Origin: Rickettsiaceae bacterium
Lineage (GTDB): Bacteria > Pseudomonadota > Alphaproteobacteria > Rickettsiales > Rickettsiaceae
Direction of reading: 5' to 3'
DNA length: 38,564 bases
Assembly: GCA_013214485.1 (NCBI GenBank)
Contig: JABSSF010000005.1
Span: 1 to 38,564 of the forward strand
Shown: in pieces, positions 1 to 11,314 of the stretch
How the letters are laid out: every line of letters starts with the position of its first letter
Position numbering within the stretch: position 1 is the stretch's first letter
Notes under the pieces: model-generated
Databases searched by the model: none
Told to the model about the DNA's origin: nothing
What the model saw: only the letters and a program-made list of their open reading frames with translations
Translations under genes and position numbers: made by a program

Positions 1-206
1 AAGAGGAAGAGTACCGCTACAGCACCAACATAAATGACGATAAGCATCATGGCAATAAATTCAGTGCCCATTAATACCATCAATCCTGAACCATTACAGA
101 AGGCAAATATTAGCCAAAGTACTGAATGTACTGGATTGCGACTTAGTATTACCATAACACTACTAAATATTATTAATCCTGCAAATATATAAAAAAATAA
201 TACCAT
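1..206 (-). CDS. nuoJ: NADH-quinone oxidoreductase subunit J (partial, runs off window start)
   Basis: Reverse complement translates [68 protein letters not shown], the NuoJ N-terminus; next to nuoI. Confidence 0.9.
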   Translation of the reverse strand, partial: MVLFFYIFAGLIIFSSVMVILSRNPVHSVLWLIFAFCNGSGLMVLMGTEFIAMMLIVIYVGAVAVLFL

Positions 207-209
207 AAT

Positions 210-689
210 TTACCTATAAGGATAATCTTCTTTTAATTTTAGAGCTAATTCTTTTTCCCAAATTTCGCCATTTTTTAACAATTTTTCTTTATTATAAAGT
301 AATTCTTCATGAGTTTCGGTAGCAAATTCAAAATTCGGCCCTTCAACAATAGCATCCACTGGGCAAGCTTCTTGACACATGCCACAATAAATACATTTTG
401 TCATATCAATATCATAACGAGTAGTACGACGACTTCCATCTTCTCGTTCTTCTGCTTCAATTAAAATTGCTTGCGCTGGGCAAATTGCTTCACATAATTT
501 ACAAGCAATACAACGTTCCTCACCATTAGCATAACGACGCAAGGCATGTTCTCCTTTAAATCTAGGGCTAATAGGACTTTTCTCATACGGATATGCTATG
601 GTTACTTTTTTCTTAAATAAATATTTTAAAGTTAAAGCTAAACCATAAATTATTTCATATAATATAAAGGATTTAAAATATTTCAGCAT
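210..689 (-). CDS. nuoI: NADH-quinone oxidoreductase subunit I, 2x[4Fe-4S]
   Basis: Two CxxCxxCxxxCP motifs ([24 protein letters not shown]); nuo cluster. Confidence 0.97.
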   Translation of the reverse strand: MLKYFKSFILYEIIYGLALTLKYLFKKKVTIAYPYEKSPISPRFKGEHALRRYANGEERCIACKLCEAICPAQAILIEAEEREDGSRRTTRYDIDMTKCIYCGMCQEACPVDAIVEGPNFEFATETHEELLYNKEKLLKNGEIWEKELALKLKEDYPYR

Positions 690-702
690 AATTTTTTTAT
701 CC

Positions 703-1719
703 TCATCCTGGTAAATTATCAGTAAACATTAAAGCTGAAGACACTAAGACTACCCAAATTAATGTCAGTGGTAAGAATACTTTCCAACCTATGCGCATCA
801 ATTGATCGTATCTATATCTTGGTAGGGTTCCTCTAAGCCATAAAAAGACAAATAATAAAAATGATACTTTAAACACAAACCAGATTGCTGGTGGTATAAT
901 CTCTAAAAAACTTAGTCCAAATGGTGGTAGGTAACCTCCCATAAAGAAAGTTACAGTAATTGCGCTAACTAAAATCATATTAGCATATTCACCAAGGAAA
1001 AATAAAGCAAAAGTCATTGAAGAATATTCAACATTATAGCCAGCAACTAACTCTGCTTCTGCTTCAGGTAAATCAAACGGCAAGCGATTAGTTTCAGCTA
1101 AGACTGAGATAAAAAATACTACTGCCATAGGGGCTAATAATAATTGAATCCATACTGGCATTTCTTTTTGATATTCAACAATTTCAGTAAGATTTAGGCT
1201 GCCAGTCGCAAGTAATACAGTAACGATTACTAAACCCATTGATACTTCATAAGAGATCATTTGTGCCGAGGAGCGAATTGCACCTAAAAAAGCATATTTA
1301 GAATTACTTGCCCAGCCAGCCATAATAATACCGTAAACACCTAGTGAAGATACAGCAAAGATATATAATACTCCTACATTAATATCAGCAATAACAAAAT
1401 CTGGAGTAATTGGTATCACTGCCCAACCAATTAAACTTAGGATAAAAGTAATCATTGGAGCTAGGATAAAAATAACTTTATTTGCATGTGTTGGAACGAT
1501 AATTTCTTTAAATAATAATTTGACTGCATCAGCAATTGGTTGTAGTAAACCAAAGTAGCCAACAACATTAGGCCCTTTACGTAATTGGATTAAGCCAATA
1601 ATTCGACGTTCAGCATAGGTAAGATATGCTACTGTAAGCAATAATGGTACAGTAACAAATAATATTTTCATTACTATAAAAATTATTGGTAACATATATT
1701 GGTTAAAAAATTCCATCAT
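703..1719 (-). CDS. nuoH: NADH-quinone oxidoreductase subunit H
   Basis: [34 protein letters not shown] and [26 protein letters not shown] motifs. Confidence 0.98.
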   Translation of the reverse strand: MMEFFNQYMLPIIFIVMKILFVTVPLLLTVAYLTYAERRIIGLIQLRKGPNVVGYFGLLQPIADAVKLLFKEIIVPTHANKVIFILAPMITFILSLIGWAVIPITPDFVIADINVGVLYIFAVSSLGVYGIIMAGWASNSKYAFLGAIRSSAQMISYEVSMGLVIVTVLLATGSLNLTEIVEYQKEMPVWIQLLLAPMAVVFFISVLAETNRLPFDLPEAEAELVAGYNVEYSSMTFALFFLGEYANMILVSAITVTFFMGGYLPPFGLSFLEIIPPAIWFVFKVSFLLFVFLWLRGTLPRYRYDQLMRIGWKVFLPLTLIWVVLVSSALMFTDNLPG

Positions 1720-1726
1720 ATTTTTG

Positions 1727-3787
1727 TTATACTACCTCTTTTTGCTGAAGGTTGTTTTTCGCTGCTGCACATTTTGCCATTGTAACTGAAGCTCTGCTTA
1801 TCGGATTAGTCATATAATAATTTAATGGTATTTTATTAATAACATCCGATAGTAATTTACTAGTGTTATTAAATTTAACAAATTTTGTATCGATGATTTG
1901 ATCCATGTGTTGAAAAAATGTTATTTCTTTTGCCATTAATTCTCGAATTTCTTCTAAATTATTATATCCTTGAAAGCTACTAGTTATTTCTTTGAAAATA
2001 TTATTAATTATTTGCCAATTTGCTAAAGCTTCTCCAGGAGGGTTTACTGCTCTTCTAGCAAATTGTGGCCTTCCCTCAAGATTGACAAAAGTTGCATCTT
2101 CTTCAGTATAAGCGCTAGCTGGTAATATAACATCTGCTCTATTTGCTCCAGCATCTCCATGATGCCCTTGATAAATTATAAAAGAATCATTACCAATTTC
2201 ATCCATATTAATTTCATCAGCAGCAAGCAAATAAAGAATTTTAATTTTATTCTTAACTGTTTTTTGTAAGATATCATCTATTTCACCTGCAACATCTTTA
2301 GTATGAAAACCAACATCTAAAGCACCTACCATTGATGCATGATTATGTAAAATATTGAACCCATTCCATTTAGTAGTAACAATTTTATATTTTGCAACAA
2401 TCTGATGAATTAATGACAATATTGCAGCACCATCTTGTCTAGCTAGTACTGCATCACCGACAATAATCATTGGGTTTTTTGCTTTAGCTAATTTCTTAGC
2501 AAATTTATGTTTCCCGCTAATTATTTCTTCAAAGATTTTAACATCATTACCTAGTTCTTCAACATCATATGTTTGATCATCATTCTCACCTATCCTACTA
2601 ACTTTTAAATTACCTAAGCGTACCATTTTACCAATTCTAGCATTAAGTACAGGAGATATACCCCTTGGATTTGCGCCAATTAATAAACATAAATCAGCCT
2701 CTTCAATACCTGCAATAGTTGTATTAAACAGGTAATTACTACGGCTAGAATTATCTATTTTATAACCATATTGATTAGCTGACATATTAGTAGAGCCTAG
2801 ATTTTTCAATAGTTGCTTGAGAATGAACATTGCCTCACAATTAGCTGTAGCCCCAGCTATTGCTGCAATTTCAGTTCCCTTAACTGATTTTATTTGTTTG
2901 ACAATTAATCTCATAGCTTCATTCCAGCTAACTGGAACATGCTTGCCATCTTTTTTGATGTAACAACGATCAAGACGCTGCATTTTCAAACCATCATATG
3001 AAAATCTAGCCTTATCAGCTAGCCATTCTTCATTAATCTCTTCATTGATTTTTGGTAATATTCGCATTACTTCAAGACCTCTGGAATCAACACGAATATT
3101 AGAGCCAACTGCATCCATAACGTCAATAGATTCAGTTTTTTCTAATTCCCAACTACGAGCAGTAAAAGCATAAGGTTTTGAAGTTAATGCTCCTACTGGA
3201 CAAAGATCAATAACATTACCAGATAATTCCGAAGTAAGGTTTTTTTCTAAATAACTAACTACTTCCATATGTTCACCACGACCAATTGCTCCCATTTCAG
3301 GAACCCCAGCAACATCATTGCAAAAACGAATACAGCGAGTGCAATGGATACATCTAGTCATATGTGGTTTAATTAAAGGGCCTAAGTTTTTATCCTTTAC
3401 TGATCTTTTATTTTCTTTGTAACGATTACCACCTCGACCATATTTAAAAGCTTGATCTTGCAAGTCGCATTCACCGCCTTGGTCACAAATAGGGCAATCT
3501 AATGGATGGTTAATAAGCAAGAATTCCATCACCCCTTCTCTAGCTCTTTGTACCAATGGGGTGTTAGTATAAATTACCATTCCTTCACCAACTGTCATAG
3601 CGCAAGATGCAACTGGTTTAGGAGCTTTTTCCATTTCAACTAAACACATGCGGCAATTGCCAGCAATTTTTAATCTTTCATGAAAACAAAAATGAGGAAC
3701 TTCTATGCCTGCTAGCCTGCAAGCTTGCATTACTGTAAGACCGTCTTCTACTTCAATTTCTTGATCATTAATAGTTAATTTCGGCAT
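1727..3787 (-). CDS. nuoG: NADH-quinone oxidoreductase subunit G
   Basis: N-terminal 2Fe-2S domain and [27 protein letters not shown] motifs; molybdopterin-oxidoreductase-like body. Confidence 0.97.
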   Translation of the reverse strand: MPKLTINDQEIEVEDGLTVMQACRLAGIEVPHFCFHERLKIAGNCRMCLVEMEKAPKPVASCAMTVGEGMVIYTNTPLVQRAREGVMEFLLINHPLDCPICDQGGECDLQDQAFKYGRGGNRYKENKRSVKDKNLGPLIKPHMTRCIHCTRCIRFCNDVAGVPEMGAIGRGEHMEVVSYLEKNLTSELSGNVIDLCPVGALTSKPYAFTARSWELEKTESIDVMDAVGSNIRVDSRGLEVMRILPKINEEINEEWLADKARFSYDGLKMQRLDRCYIKKDGKHVPVSWNEAMRLIVKQIKSVKGTEIAAIAGATANCEAMFILKQLLKNLGSTNMSANQYGYKIDNSSRSNYLFNTTIAGIEEADLCLLIGANPRGISPVLNARIGKMVRLGNLKVSRIGENDDQTYDVEELGNDVKIFEEIISGKHKFAKKLAKAKNPMIIVGDAVLARQDGAAILSLIHQIVAKYKIVTTKWNGFNILHNHASMVGALDVGFHTKDVAGEIDDILQKTVKNKIKILYLLAADEINMDEIGNDSFIIYQGHHGDAGANRADVILPASAYTEEDATFVNLEGRPQFARRAVNPPGEALANWQIINNIFKEITSSFQGYNNLEEIRELMAKEITFFQHMDQIIDTKFVKFNNTSKLLSDVINKIPLNYYMTNPISRASVTMAKCAAAKNNLQQKEVV

Positions 3788-4021
3788 TAAATCTTTATTA
3801 AATCTTTAATATTTTTTATAATAAACTTATTGCTATAAATTTAACTTAAAACCATTAAATTTTCAAGTGTTCTTAACTGTAGAACTATGTAATTTTATTA
3901 CTATCGACAAAAATAATACTTTGAAATTCATTTGGTTATCTTTGGTATATAATAAAATTTGCAAAATTTGTTTAAGTAAGTATTTTATGTTATAAACTCA
4001 AAAAAAATTCCAGGGCATATT

Positions 4022-4834
4022 ATGAATAAAAAACTATTAAAGAAGATTGCTAAAATAATCATAGTTGCCAGTTGTTTTGCAGTAGCAATAATTGTTTGTC
4101 CGATAATTTCTCTTATTCTCCCAATATGGTTTGTGCTTGGTTTAATAGATGTATTACGTAATCGCCCTATTGATGGGTTGTTACTTAAACGTTATTTCCT
4201 AGGTAACGGATTACTTACTTTTATATTATCACCTTTTAATTTGTTATGTGATCTGATCTGTTATAAAAATCGTAAAGTTTATAATCTTGATGATTACCCA
4301 GAGGCATGGAAAGAGGAAATTAAAGAAGTAATCCAAATTTTCGATGAAAATAAAGCAAAAATTATGGCTGATCTTGATAATCGTATGGCAGATAAGAAGC
4401 GTGGGATGATTTTTTATAAATGGTATAATCGTAATTATAATAACAGTATTACAGAATTTAATAAGCAATTTCGCTATATTAAAACAATTGGTGTTTCCGT
4501 ATTTAGTCCTAATCAATCAACCTCATGGCATTTTGGCCCATTACGTCTTAGTCTTCGTATTTTATATAATTTATTACCAGTAGATTCAAAGAAAGCTTAT
4601 ATAAAAACAATGGGTAAGGAGCATTACTGGAAAAATCAACCATTCTTTAGTTTTGATGATACATTATTTCATCGCTCTGTAAATGAAACTGAACATTTAC
4701 GCTATTGTGCCTTTATTGATATTATCCGTCCATCACCTATGCCAAGCGTTATAAATAGCCTGGCAATATCATTAGGTTTCATTATGCAAAAAGTCCGTGG
4801 TATATTCTATAAACATTGGGATTTGCTGAGTTAG
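4022..4834 (+). CDS. Membrane-anchored aspartyl/asparaginyl beta-hydroxylase-family (LpxO-like) protein
   Basis: N-terminal hydrophobic segments; C-terminal SWHFGPLRLSLRILYNL ... FSFDDTLFHRSVNETEHLRYCAFIDIIRPSP resembles the AspH/LpxO fold (two His, FDD..H.V.N.T..R...D..RP). Confidence 0.65.
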   Translation: MNKKLLKKIAKIIIVASCFAVAIIVCPIISLILPIWFVLGLIDVLRNRPIDGLLLKRYFLGNGLLTFILSPFNLLCDLICYKNRKVYNLDDYPEAWKEEIKEVIQIFDENKAKIMADLDNRMADKKRGMIFYKWYNRNYNNSITEFNKQFRYIKTIGVSVFSPNQSTSWHFGPLRLSLRILYNLLPVDSKKAYIKTMGKEHYWKNQPFFSFDDTLFHRSVNETEHLRYCAFIDIIRPSPMPSVINSLAISLGFIMQKVRGIFYKHWDLLS

Positions 4835-4858
4835 TAGCCTGTTCATTATGAAAGCCCA

Positions 4859-6277
4859 TCACTGCGGAGTATTATCACCATAATTGGCGTCGATATCCCA
4901 GTTAACATCTTGTGTTACTCCTAGCTCCTCAACCTTATTGAAAGACATTGGTATATAATTGTTATCAACATGTTTTTGTAGCTCTGACGGATCTTTTAGT
5001 TCTGCTGGATAAAAATTTATTATAGTATGAATTACGTCATTTGGAATGATCTTTTCAAGATATTGTAATTGTTTACTAATATAGCCAAATACTAAAGGAT
5101 TTACTATTATCATAGATATAGTAAATTCTTTAAAATTGTTAAAAGTTTTTTCATCAATAATGACAGCAGATGGAATAGGAATACCACCGCCTATAGCTAA
5201 AGTAAATGGTAGCGGGGGTGCTGGTACAGGAAGACTATCTTGAACGTCATCATAGTTAATTTCATCGTCAATAAATTCTATACTGTCCCATAAGTCTTTC
5301 TCAACTATTCGTGCAATAAGTTTTAAAGCTTTTTTGATAAATGGTGTATCTTTTTCCATTTCATATATTTGGCAACACTTCATGAACGTGTGTTTCACAA
5401 TTGTCTCAAGAATATCATTAAAAGATGTTTGTTTTATTTGTTCAAGAGCAGGCGAATCCAAAAATTTACAAAAAAGAGTGAGATCTGCAGCTTGTTTAAT
5501 ACTGTAAATAAGCAATTGATTTATCCCTTCTGAGATTTTTAGATAATTGAGACAATCGATTTCTTTGATTATTTTTAATAAATCCATTATTCGAATTTCT
5601 TCCAAGTGATCAAAAAAACTACTTGTGCCAATAACATTAATAGAATTGTTGAAATCATTATTAATATAGCGTATGATAAAGTCACTACATTTAATATAAT
5701 TGAGTTTTTGTAATTTATACAGTAACTCAAAATTTAACTTTCCATCATTGTTAATATTAATATGCTCTATTGTGCTATATATTATTTGGCTCTTACAATT
5801 ATTATTATCTGTTATGTTAATAAGAGGTTCTAGCAATTCATTAAATTTAGAATCTATATTTTTTGTTGTTATAACATGAGTTATAATTTGATTAGCATAA
5901 AGCGAAATAAATTTATTTAAAAAGTAATTACAACTATTCTTTTGAAGTATTGCTAAAAGCTTATATATATCATTGCCTATTGAACGTATATCTCCATTAC
6001 TTTTTACAGTAGATATAATTTCAGGTGTAATGGTTTTTATGGTGTCGAGATAAATTTTTATATTATTTTCTTTAAGTAAATTTAAATGCTCATCATGTTG
6101 TATAATTAAATTCTTTGCATCAGAAGCAGAGCTACCATTGGATATAGGATAAAAAGCATTATTTACTAACAATGCTATTTTGGTAACGACTGCTTGCTGA
6201 TCTACGTAAACAATAACTTCAGATTTTTTGGTAGATTTATTAGACTTAGTAAATTTATATTTTCTTCTTTTTGACAT
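4859..6277 (-). CDS. Hypothetical protein (472 aa) with proline-rich insert
   Basis: Long ORF with Lys-rich N-terminus and PVPAPPLPFTLAIGGGIPIPSA segment; no family recognised. Confidence 0.75.
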   Translation of the reverse strand: MSKRRKYKFTKSNKSTKKSEVIVYVDQQAVVTKIALLVNNAFYPISNGSSASDAKNLIIQHDEHLNLLKENNIKIYLDTIKTITPEIISTVKSNGDIRSIGNDIYKLLAILQKNSCNYFLNKFISLYANQIITHVITTKNIDSKFNELLEPLINITDNNNCKSQIIYSTIEHININNDGKLNFELLYKLQKLNYIKCSDFIIRYINNDFNNSINVIGTSSFFDHLEEIRIMDLLKIIKEIDCLNYLKISEGINQLLIYSIKQAADLTLFCKFLDSPALEQIKQTSFNDILETIVKHTFMKCCQIYEMEKDTPFIKKALKLIARIVEKDLWDSIEFIDDEINYDDVQDSLPVPAPPLPFTLAIGGGIPIPSAVIIDEKTFNNFKEFTISMIIVNPLVFGYISKQLQYLEKIIPNDVIHTIINFYPAELKDPSELQKHVDNNYIPMSFNKVEELGVTQDVNWDIDANYGDNTPQ

Positions 6278-6392
6278 TAATTCCTACTTAAAATTATTTA
6301 AAATGTTATATGGATTTAAATATACTTAATTTTTTTTATATGTCAACCATATAAATTTTAAATTGAGTAAAAATTTACGATATACAATTTAA

Positions 6393-7244
6393 TTGATTTC
6401 TTATAGAATAGTCTTTATGAAAAAATTAACTGTACATCTTATTTCAGAATCATCAGGACAAACGGTCAAAAATGCGGCAAATACTGCTTTGTCACAATTT
6501 AGTACTATTGAGGTAAAAAAATATCATTGGCCGATGACTAGAAATGTTGATCTATTAAAAGAGGTATTCTTAAAAATAGATCGCAAGCCAGGTATTATAT
6601 TATATACGATTTCTAATGAAGAACTTAGAAATGAATTAAAGGAATATTGCTTTAATAAACAATTACCATGTATTTCTGTAGTGGGTCAGATTATAGAACA
6701 AATAGCTGAATATATTGGAACTTCTGCAGATGTGGATCATAGATTAAATTTTGACAAATTTGATCAACAATATTTTGATAAAATGGCAGCTATTGATTAT
6801 TCATTAAGGCATGATGATGGTCAAAGCCTTGATAATATTGAAAGTGCTGATATTGTGCTTATTGGTCCGTCTAGAACTTCAAAAACTCCTACTTCAGTTT
6901 GGCTAGCTTATAACGGTTTTAAAACAGCAAATATTCCTTATATCCATAATTGTCCTTTTCCTAAATTTCTACCTGATGTCAAAAAACCAGTTATTTTTGG
7001 TTTGATAATTAATCCTAGTCGCTTAATTGAGATTAGGGAAAATAGAGTAAATTTGTTACAAGCAAAAGAAATTTCTAATTATACTGATATAAAAATTGTT
7101 CAAGATGAATGTCGATATGTTAGAAAACTTTGTAATCAAAATGGTTGGCAGGTAATAGATGTATCTAGTCGTTCGATAGAAGAAACGGCAGCAATGATTA
7201 TGAAATCATATTATATAATTAAAAAGAAAAGGGAAGCCTTGTGA
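6393..7244 (+). CDS. ppsR: Pyruvate,phosphate dikinase / PEP synthase regulatory protein (PSRP, DUF299); likely start at M at 6417
   Basis: MKKLTVHLISESSGQTVKN; GPSRTSKTPTSVWLAYNGFKTANIPY motif. Confidence 0.93.
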   Translation: MISYRIVFMKKLTVHLISESSGQTVKNAANTALSQFSTIEVKKYHWPMTRNVDLLKEVFLKIDRKPGIILYTISNEELRNELKEYCFNKQLPCISVVGQIIEQIAEYIGTSADVDHRLNFDKFDQQYFDKMAAIDYSLRHDDGQSLDNIESADIVLIGPSRTSKTPTSVWLAYNGFKTANIPYIHNCPFPKFLPDVKKPVIFGLIINPSRLIEIRENRVNLLQAKEISNYTDIKIVQDECRYVRKLCNQNGWQVIDVSSRSIEETAAMIMKSYYIIKKKREAL

Positions 7245-7810
7245 AAACTATAGCAATTACAGGTAGTTTTGCAACGGGAAAAACCTTTGTGTTGCAGGTG
7301 CTTAAAGAGTTAAATTATCAAGTGTTTTCTTGTGATGAATATGTAAAACAATTATATCAAGATCCTAAAATTCAAAATCTAATAATTACTAAAATTGATG
7401 AAATACAAGAGTTCAACTTAGAAAAACTGCGACAGGTTTTATTTGCAGATGATATAAGTCGGCAAAAAATAGAAGCAATTATCCACCCTTTGGTACGAGA
7501 GGCAATAGAAGAATTTACTAAATTAAACCAACAAGAGAAATTACTATTTTTTGAAGTCCCTTTATTATTTGAAACTGGCTTTGAAAAATATTTTGATTAT
7601 TCTATTACTGTATATTGCCCAGAAAATATTAGAATAGAGAGGGCAATGCAGAAAAAAAATTTTAACAAAGATTTACTTGAAAGAATAAATAAGATACAAT
7701 TGCCACAGCAAGAAAAAATAAATAAAGCAGATTTTACTATCGATAGTAATTGTGGTGGGCAAGAGTTACGATTTTCTTTACAACAAATAATAGATAAGTT
7801 GCTAAATTAA
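7241..7810 (+). CDS. coaE: Dephospho-CoA kinase
   Basis: P-loop ITGSFATGKT; HPLVREAIEEF; FEVPLLFETGFEKYFD; overlaps ppsR stop. Confidence 0.92.
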   Translation: MKTIAITGSFATGKTFVLQVLKELNYQVFSCDEYVKQLYQDPKIQNLIITKIDEIQEFNLEKLRQVLFADDISRQKIEAIIHPLVREAIEEFTKLNQQEKLLFFEVPLLFETGFEKYFDYSITVYCPENIRIERAMQKKNFNKDLLERINKIQLPQQEKINKADFTIDSNCGGQELRFSLQQIIDKLLN

Positions 7811-7832
7811 CTAATAATATGGACAAAATTTT

Positions 7833-8504
7833 GTGAGTGAAAGAGAAATAGTTTTAGATACGGAGACCACAGGTTTAGATCCTAGATATGGTCATAGAAT
7901 AGTTGAAGTTGGAGCATTGGAAATAGTAAACAAAGTATTGACTGGTAAAAAATTTCATTATTATATAAATCCTGAACGTGATATGCCAACTGAAGCTTAT
8001 CGCATACATAACATATCTGGAGAGTTTTTAAAAGATAAACCACTTTTTAAAGAAATTGCTACTGATTTTTTAGATTTTGTTGGCAATTCAAGGTTGATCA
8101 TTCATAATGCCCCCTTTGATGTAAAATTCCTTAATCATGAATTAAATTTGTTAAACTTACCATCATTTGAGCTAGCTAAAACTATTGATACTTTAACTAT
8201 GGCTAAACGTAAATTTCCAGGTGCCAGGGTTAATCTTGATGCTTTATGCCGTCGTTTTAACATTGATAATTCTTCAAGGGTGTTTCACGGTGCTCTTAAA
8301 GATGCTGCTTTGTTAGTTCAAGTCTATATTGAATTAACTGGGGGAAGACAAGAGAGTTTTAATATAGCAGCTAATAATATAGTGAAAGCAAGAACAACTA
8401 AAGCTACAACAACAGCTAAAGGAAATAAAATAGTTGTTGCTCCAACGAAGGCAGAATTAAAACAACATAAGGAGTTTATTGTAAATTTTTTAAATAATGC
8501 TTAA
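7833..8504 (+). CDS. dnaQ: DNA polymerase III subunit epsilon (GTG start)
   Basis: [38 protein letters not shown] exonuclease motifs. Confidence 0.95.
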   Translation: MSEREIVLDTETTGLDPRYGHRIVEVGALEIVNKVLTGKKFHYYINPERDMPTEAYRIHNISGEFLKDKPLFKEIATDFLDFVGNSRLIIHNAPFDVKFLNHELNLLNLPSFELAKTIDTLTMAKRKFPGARVNLDALCRRFNIDNSSRVFHGALKDAALLVQVYIELTGGRQESFNIAANNIVKARTTKATTTAKGNKIVVAPTKAELKQHKEFIVNFLNNA

Positions 8505-9150
8505 AGTAAAAAAGTCGCAGCTGCGTAGGCAATTATTAGAAACAAGAAAGAATTTTACTGATTATTCATTTGCTAATGAAAATACAAAAATTTTACAAAA
8601 AACACAATCTTTATTAGCAGTTTTACTAGAGCAATTACAACAAAAGATATCTGTTAATAACACCCCTAGTAATAAAGAAAAACTAAAATTAATAAACCAT
8701 GTTGAAATTATTGATCAATATTTTGCTCTTGGTTTATATTATCCACTTAAATATGAACCAGATTTATTTAAATTAACTTTCTCCAAAGATTGGTGTTGTG
8801 GTTTACCTAAAATAGCAACTGAAGGAAATATGCAGCTAATCTATTATTATCCTGGAGCTCCATTAGAAAATAGCATAGGTTCAGAATTAATGCAGCCAAA
8901 GGGAGGTACAGAAATTATTCCCAAAGTTTTGGTTGTTCCTGGTATTGCTTTTAGTTTAGAGGGTTATAGGCTCGGTTTTGGTAGAGGTTATTATGATAGG
9001 TATATTGCAAAAATGAAAAAAACTCAGAATTTAATTACTATAGGTGTTTGTTTTGATCAATTTTTACTAGAAAAATTCCCTTTTGAAATTCATGATGTCA
9101 AATTTGATTATATAATTACTGAACAAACAATTCTTAAAATTCGTATATAA
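8497..9150 (+). CDS. 5-formyltetrahydrofolate cyclo-ligase
   Basis: [26 protein letters not shown] signature; overlaps dnaQ end. Confidence 0.9.
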   Translation: MLKVKKSQLRRQLLETRKNFTDYSFANENTKILQKTQSLLAVLLEQLQQKISVNNTPSNKEKLKLINHVEIIDQYFALGLYYPLKYEPDLFKLTFSKDWCCGLPKIATEGNMQLIYYYPGAPLENSIGSELMQPKGGTEIIPKVLVVPGIAFSLEGYRLGFGRGYYDRYIAKMKKTQNLITIGVCFDQFLLEKFPFEIHDVKFDYIITEQTILKIRI

Positions 9151-9274
9151 AATCCCAATATTTTTAACTAATTTAGATAAATTCTCAAATAATTATGATT
9201 TAGGAGTTGAAAAAACTTAGAGATTATAATATAATTCTTAAATTAATTTAATATAAAACAAAAGCAATTAATTA

Positions 9275-9553
9275 ATGAAAGTTTCAAAAAAAGTAAGAAA
9301 AAGCTTTTGTGATAAAATTTTATCATTGCTTGAACCGATGGGCGGGGTGATCGCTATTGAATCGGAAGAAGAGATTAGGTTTTATAAAAACGATATTATT
9401 TTTGGTAGTATTGTTAATAATATTGTTTATTTAACTATTAGTGATGATAGGCAAGTGCAAATTTCAAAGAAGACTCTCAAAGAGCCTGATGAATTTCTTA
9501 AAAAAGCTACAAAAGCATATTGGATAGCGAGTCGCATGGAAGAGGGGAGCTAA
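9275..9553 (+). CDS. Small protein, possible divergent TfoX N-terminal-like domain
   Basis: 92 aa; LLEPMGGVIAIESEEEIRFYKNDIIFGSIVNNIVYLTISDD...FLKKATKAYWIASR layout resembles TfoX_N; weak. Confidence 0.5.
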   Translation: MKVSKKVRKSFCDKILSLLEPMGGVIAIESEEEIRFYKNDIIFGSIVNNIVYLTISDDRQVQISKKTLKEPDEFLKKATKAYWIASRMEEGS

Positions 9554-9608
9554 AAGTTTAATTTATTAGTTGACAGTATCTGTAGATGCAGGTTTTTATT
9601 GTAAGTGT

Positions 9609-10478
9609 TCACACCAAACTATCCCAATTTTTTCTAACTTTAACAAAAAGGAACAAATGTATTTTGCAGCCGACTAATTTTTCTATATTAATTCTAGCGG
9701 CTGTACCAATAATTTTGATCATAGCCCCTTTTTTGCCAATGACCATGTTTTTATAACTTTCTTTAGCTACTATAATTACTTGATTAATTTTAACAGAGCC
9801 ATCTGCTTGTTCTTGCCATAATTCACTTTCTACAGTTAGATTATAAGGTAATTCTTGTTCTAAGTTTAAGAATAATTGTTCTCTGGTAATTTCAGCAGCT
9901 AAAAACCTCATCGGTAAATTAGTTAATTCATCTTGATCATAAAGCCAAGGAGAATTTATTGCTGTAGCTTTTAAAAAATTTAAAAAATCCTCAATACCGT
10001 GACCGTTTAAAGCAGATATTTTAAATATTTTCGCTTTTGGAGTACTTTTTTTTAAAAATTCTTCATCAATGTTAGAAAATTTACTTTTGCGATCTATCTT
10101 ATTTAATAAAAATACTTTAGCTAGATTTAAAGATGATATTCTAGTGATTATTTGTTTACTAAAATCATCAAGAGGTTTAGTGCTATCAATTATTAATGCT
10201 ACAATATCAGCACTATTAAGACTAGACCAAGCGCAACGTACCATCGCTTTTTCAAGCTTTTTCTTCGCCTCAAAAATGCCAGGTGTATCGTATAATATTA
10301 GTTGTGTATTATCTAGAGTAATAATTCCAGTAATCATTGATCTAGTAGTTTGTACTTTTGGCGTAACAATCGAAATTTTTTCTCCAATTACTCTATTAAG
10401 TAAAGTAGATTTACCAGCATTAGGCTTGCCGATAATACAGATAGATAATAATTTTTGCTGGTTACTATTTATAGTCAT
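9609..10478 (-). CDS. era: GTPase Era
   Basis: [21 protein letters not shown]-terminal KH domain [13 protein letters not shown]. Confidence 0.97.
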   Translation of the reverse strand: MTINSNQQKLLSICIIGKPNAGKSTLLNRVIGEKISIVTPKVQTTRSMITGIITLDNTQLILYDTPGIFEAKKKLEKAMVRCAWSSLNSADIVALIIDSTKPLDDFSKQIITRISSLNLAKVFLLNKIDRKSKFSNIDEEFLKKSTPKAKIFKISALNGHGIEDFLNFLKATAINSPWLYDQDELTNLPMRFLAAEITREQLFLNLEQELPYNLTVESELWQEQADGSVKINQVIIVAKESYKNMVIGKKGAMIKIIGTAARINIEKLVGCKIHLFLFVKVRKNWDSLV

Positions 10479-10493
10479 AATAAGGCTATTATT

Positions 10494-11177
10494 TTATTTT
10501 AAGGATATACGACCAAGTAATTTTTTTGCAGCATCTTTTTCAGCGGTTTTAATTGATTTACCACTACCTATTTGAGTGTGAGGACCGATAGTAATTTTTA
10601 CTGTAAAAACAGGATTATGTGCAGCTCCTGATCTTTCTATTACAGTATATTCTGGAGTGCTATATTTCATTGATTGTGACCATTCTTGTAAAGAGGTTTT
10701 TGGGTCTGCAATGCTTAAGTCAATATTATGTAAATATTTATCCCATAAAGTTTCAACAATTTTGTAACTACTGTGAATGTCACTATCAAGATAAATTGCA
10801 GCAATAATTGCTTCTAAGGAGTTTTCTAAATTATTCAAATTAGTACGCCCTCCAGACAACTCCTCGCCTTTAGTAATAATGATATGCTGATCAAGTTTTA
10901 TTGTTTTAGCAATTTCACTAATGATTTGACTACTAACTAAATAAGATTTTATTTTTGCTAAATGTCCTTCACTATAATCAGCAAATTTTTTAAATAAAAT
11001 TTCAGTAATTATAAAACCTAAGATAGAGTCACCAAGGAACTCTAAACGTTCATAATTTTTGACCCCACTATTAGGGTGTTGTTTTAAAGATGGGTGACTT
11101 AAAGCTTCTTCAAGTAAGTCAATATTGTTAAATTTATAATTAAGTTCTTTTTCAAGGGGGCTAAATTTATTAGTCAT
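10494..11177 (-). CDS. rnc: Ribonuclease III
   Basis: YERLEFLGDSILGFIITE signature and C-terminal dsRBD; adjacent to era. Confidence 0.97.
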   Translation of the reverse strand: MTNKFSPLEKELNYKFNNIDLLEEALSHPSLKQHPNSGVKNYERLEFLGDSILGFIITEILFKKFADYSEGHLAKIKSYLVSSQIISEIAKTIKLDQHIIITKGEELSGGRTNLNNLENSLEAIIAAIYLDSDIHSSYKIVETLWDKYLHNIDLSIADPKTSLQEWSQSMKYSTPEYTVIERSGAAHNPVFTVKITIGPHTQIGSGKSIKTAEKDAAKKLLGRISLK

Positions 11178-11314
11178 TACTTAGCTATTATTATTTTTAA
11201 TGAAAATACTATAAATATGAATTTACTTTAATCCAAGCATTATATACTTAAAGTTATGGAAGATCCAGAGTTTTAAACATGACAAAACATGAATTAATGT
11301 CATCTTTATGAGGC

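Noticed and set aside
10069-10575. 168-aa ORF antisense to era/rnc
   Set aside because: Overlaps two conserved genes on the opposite strand; no domain.
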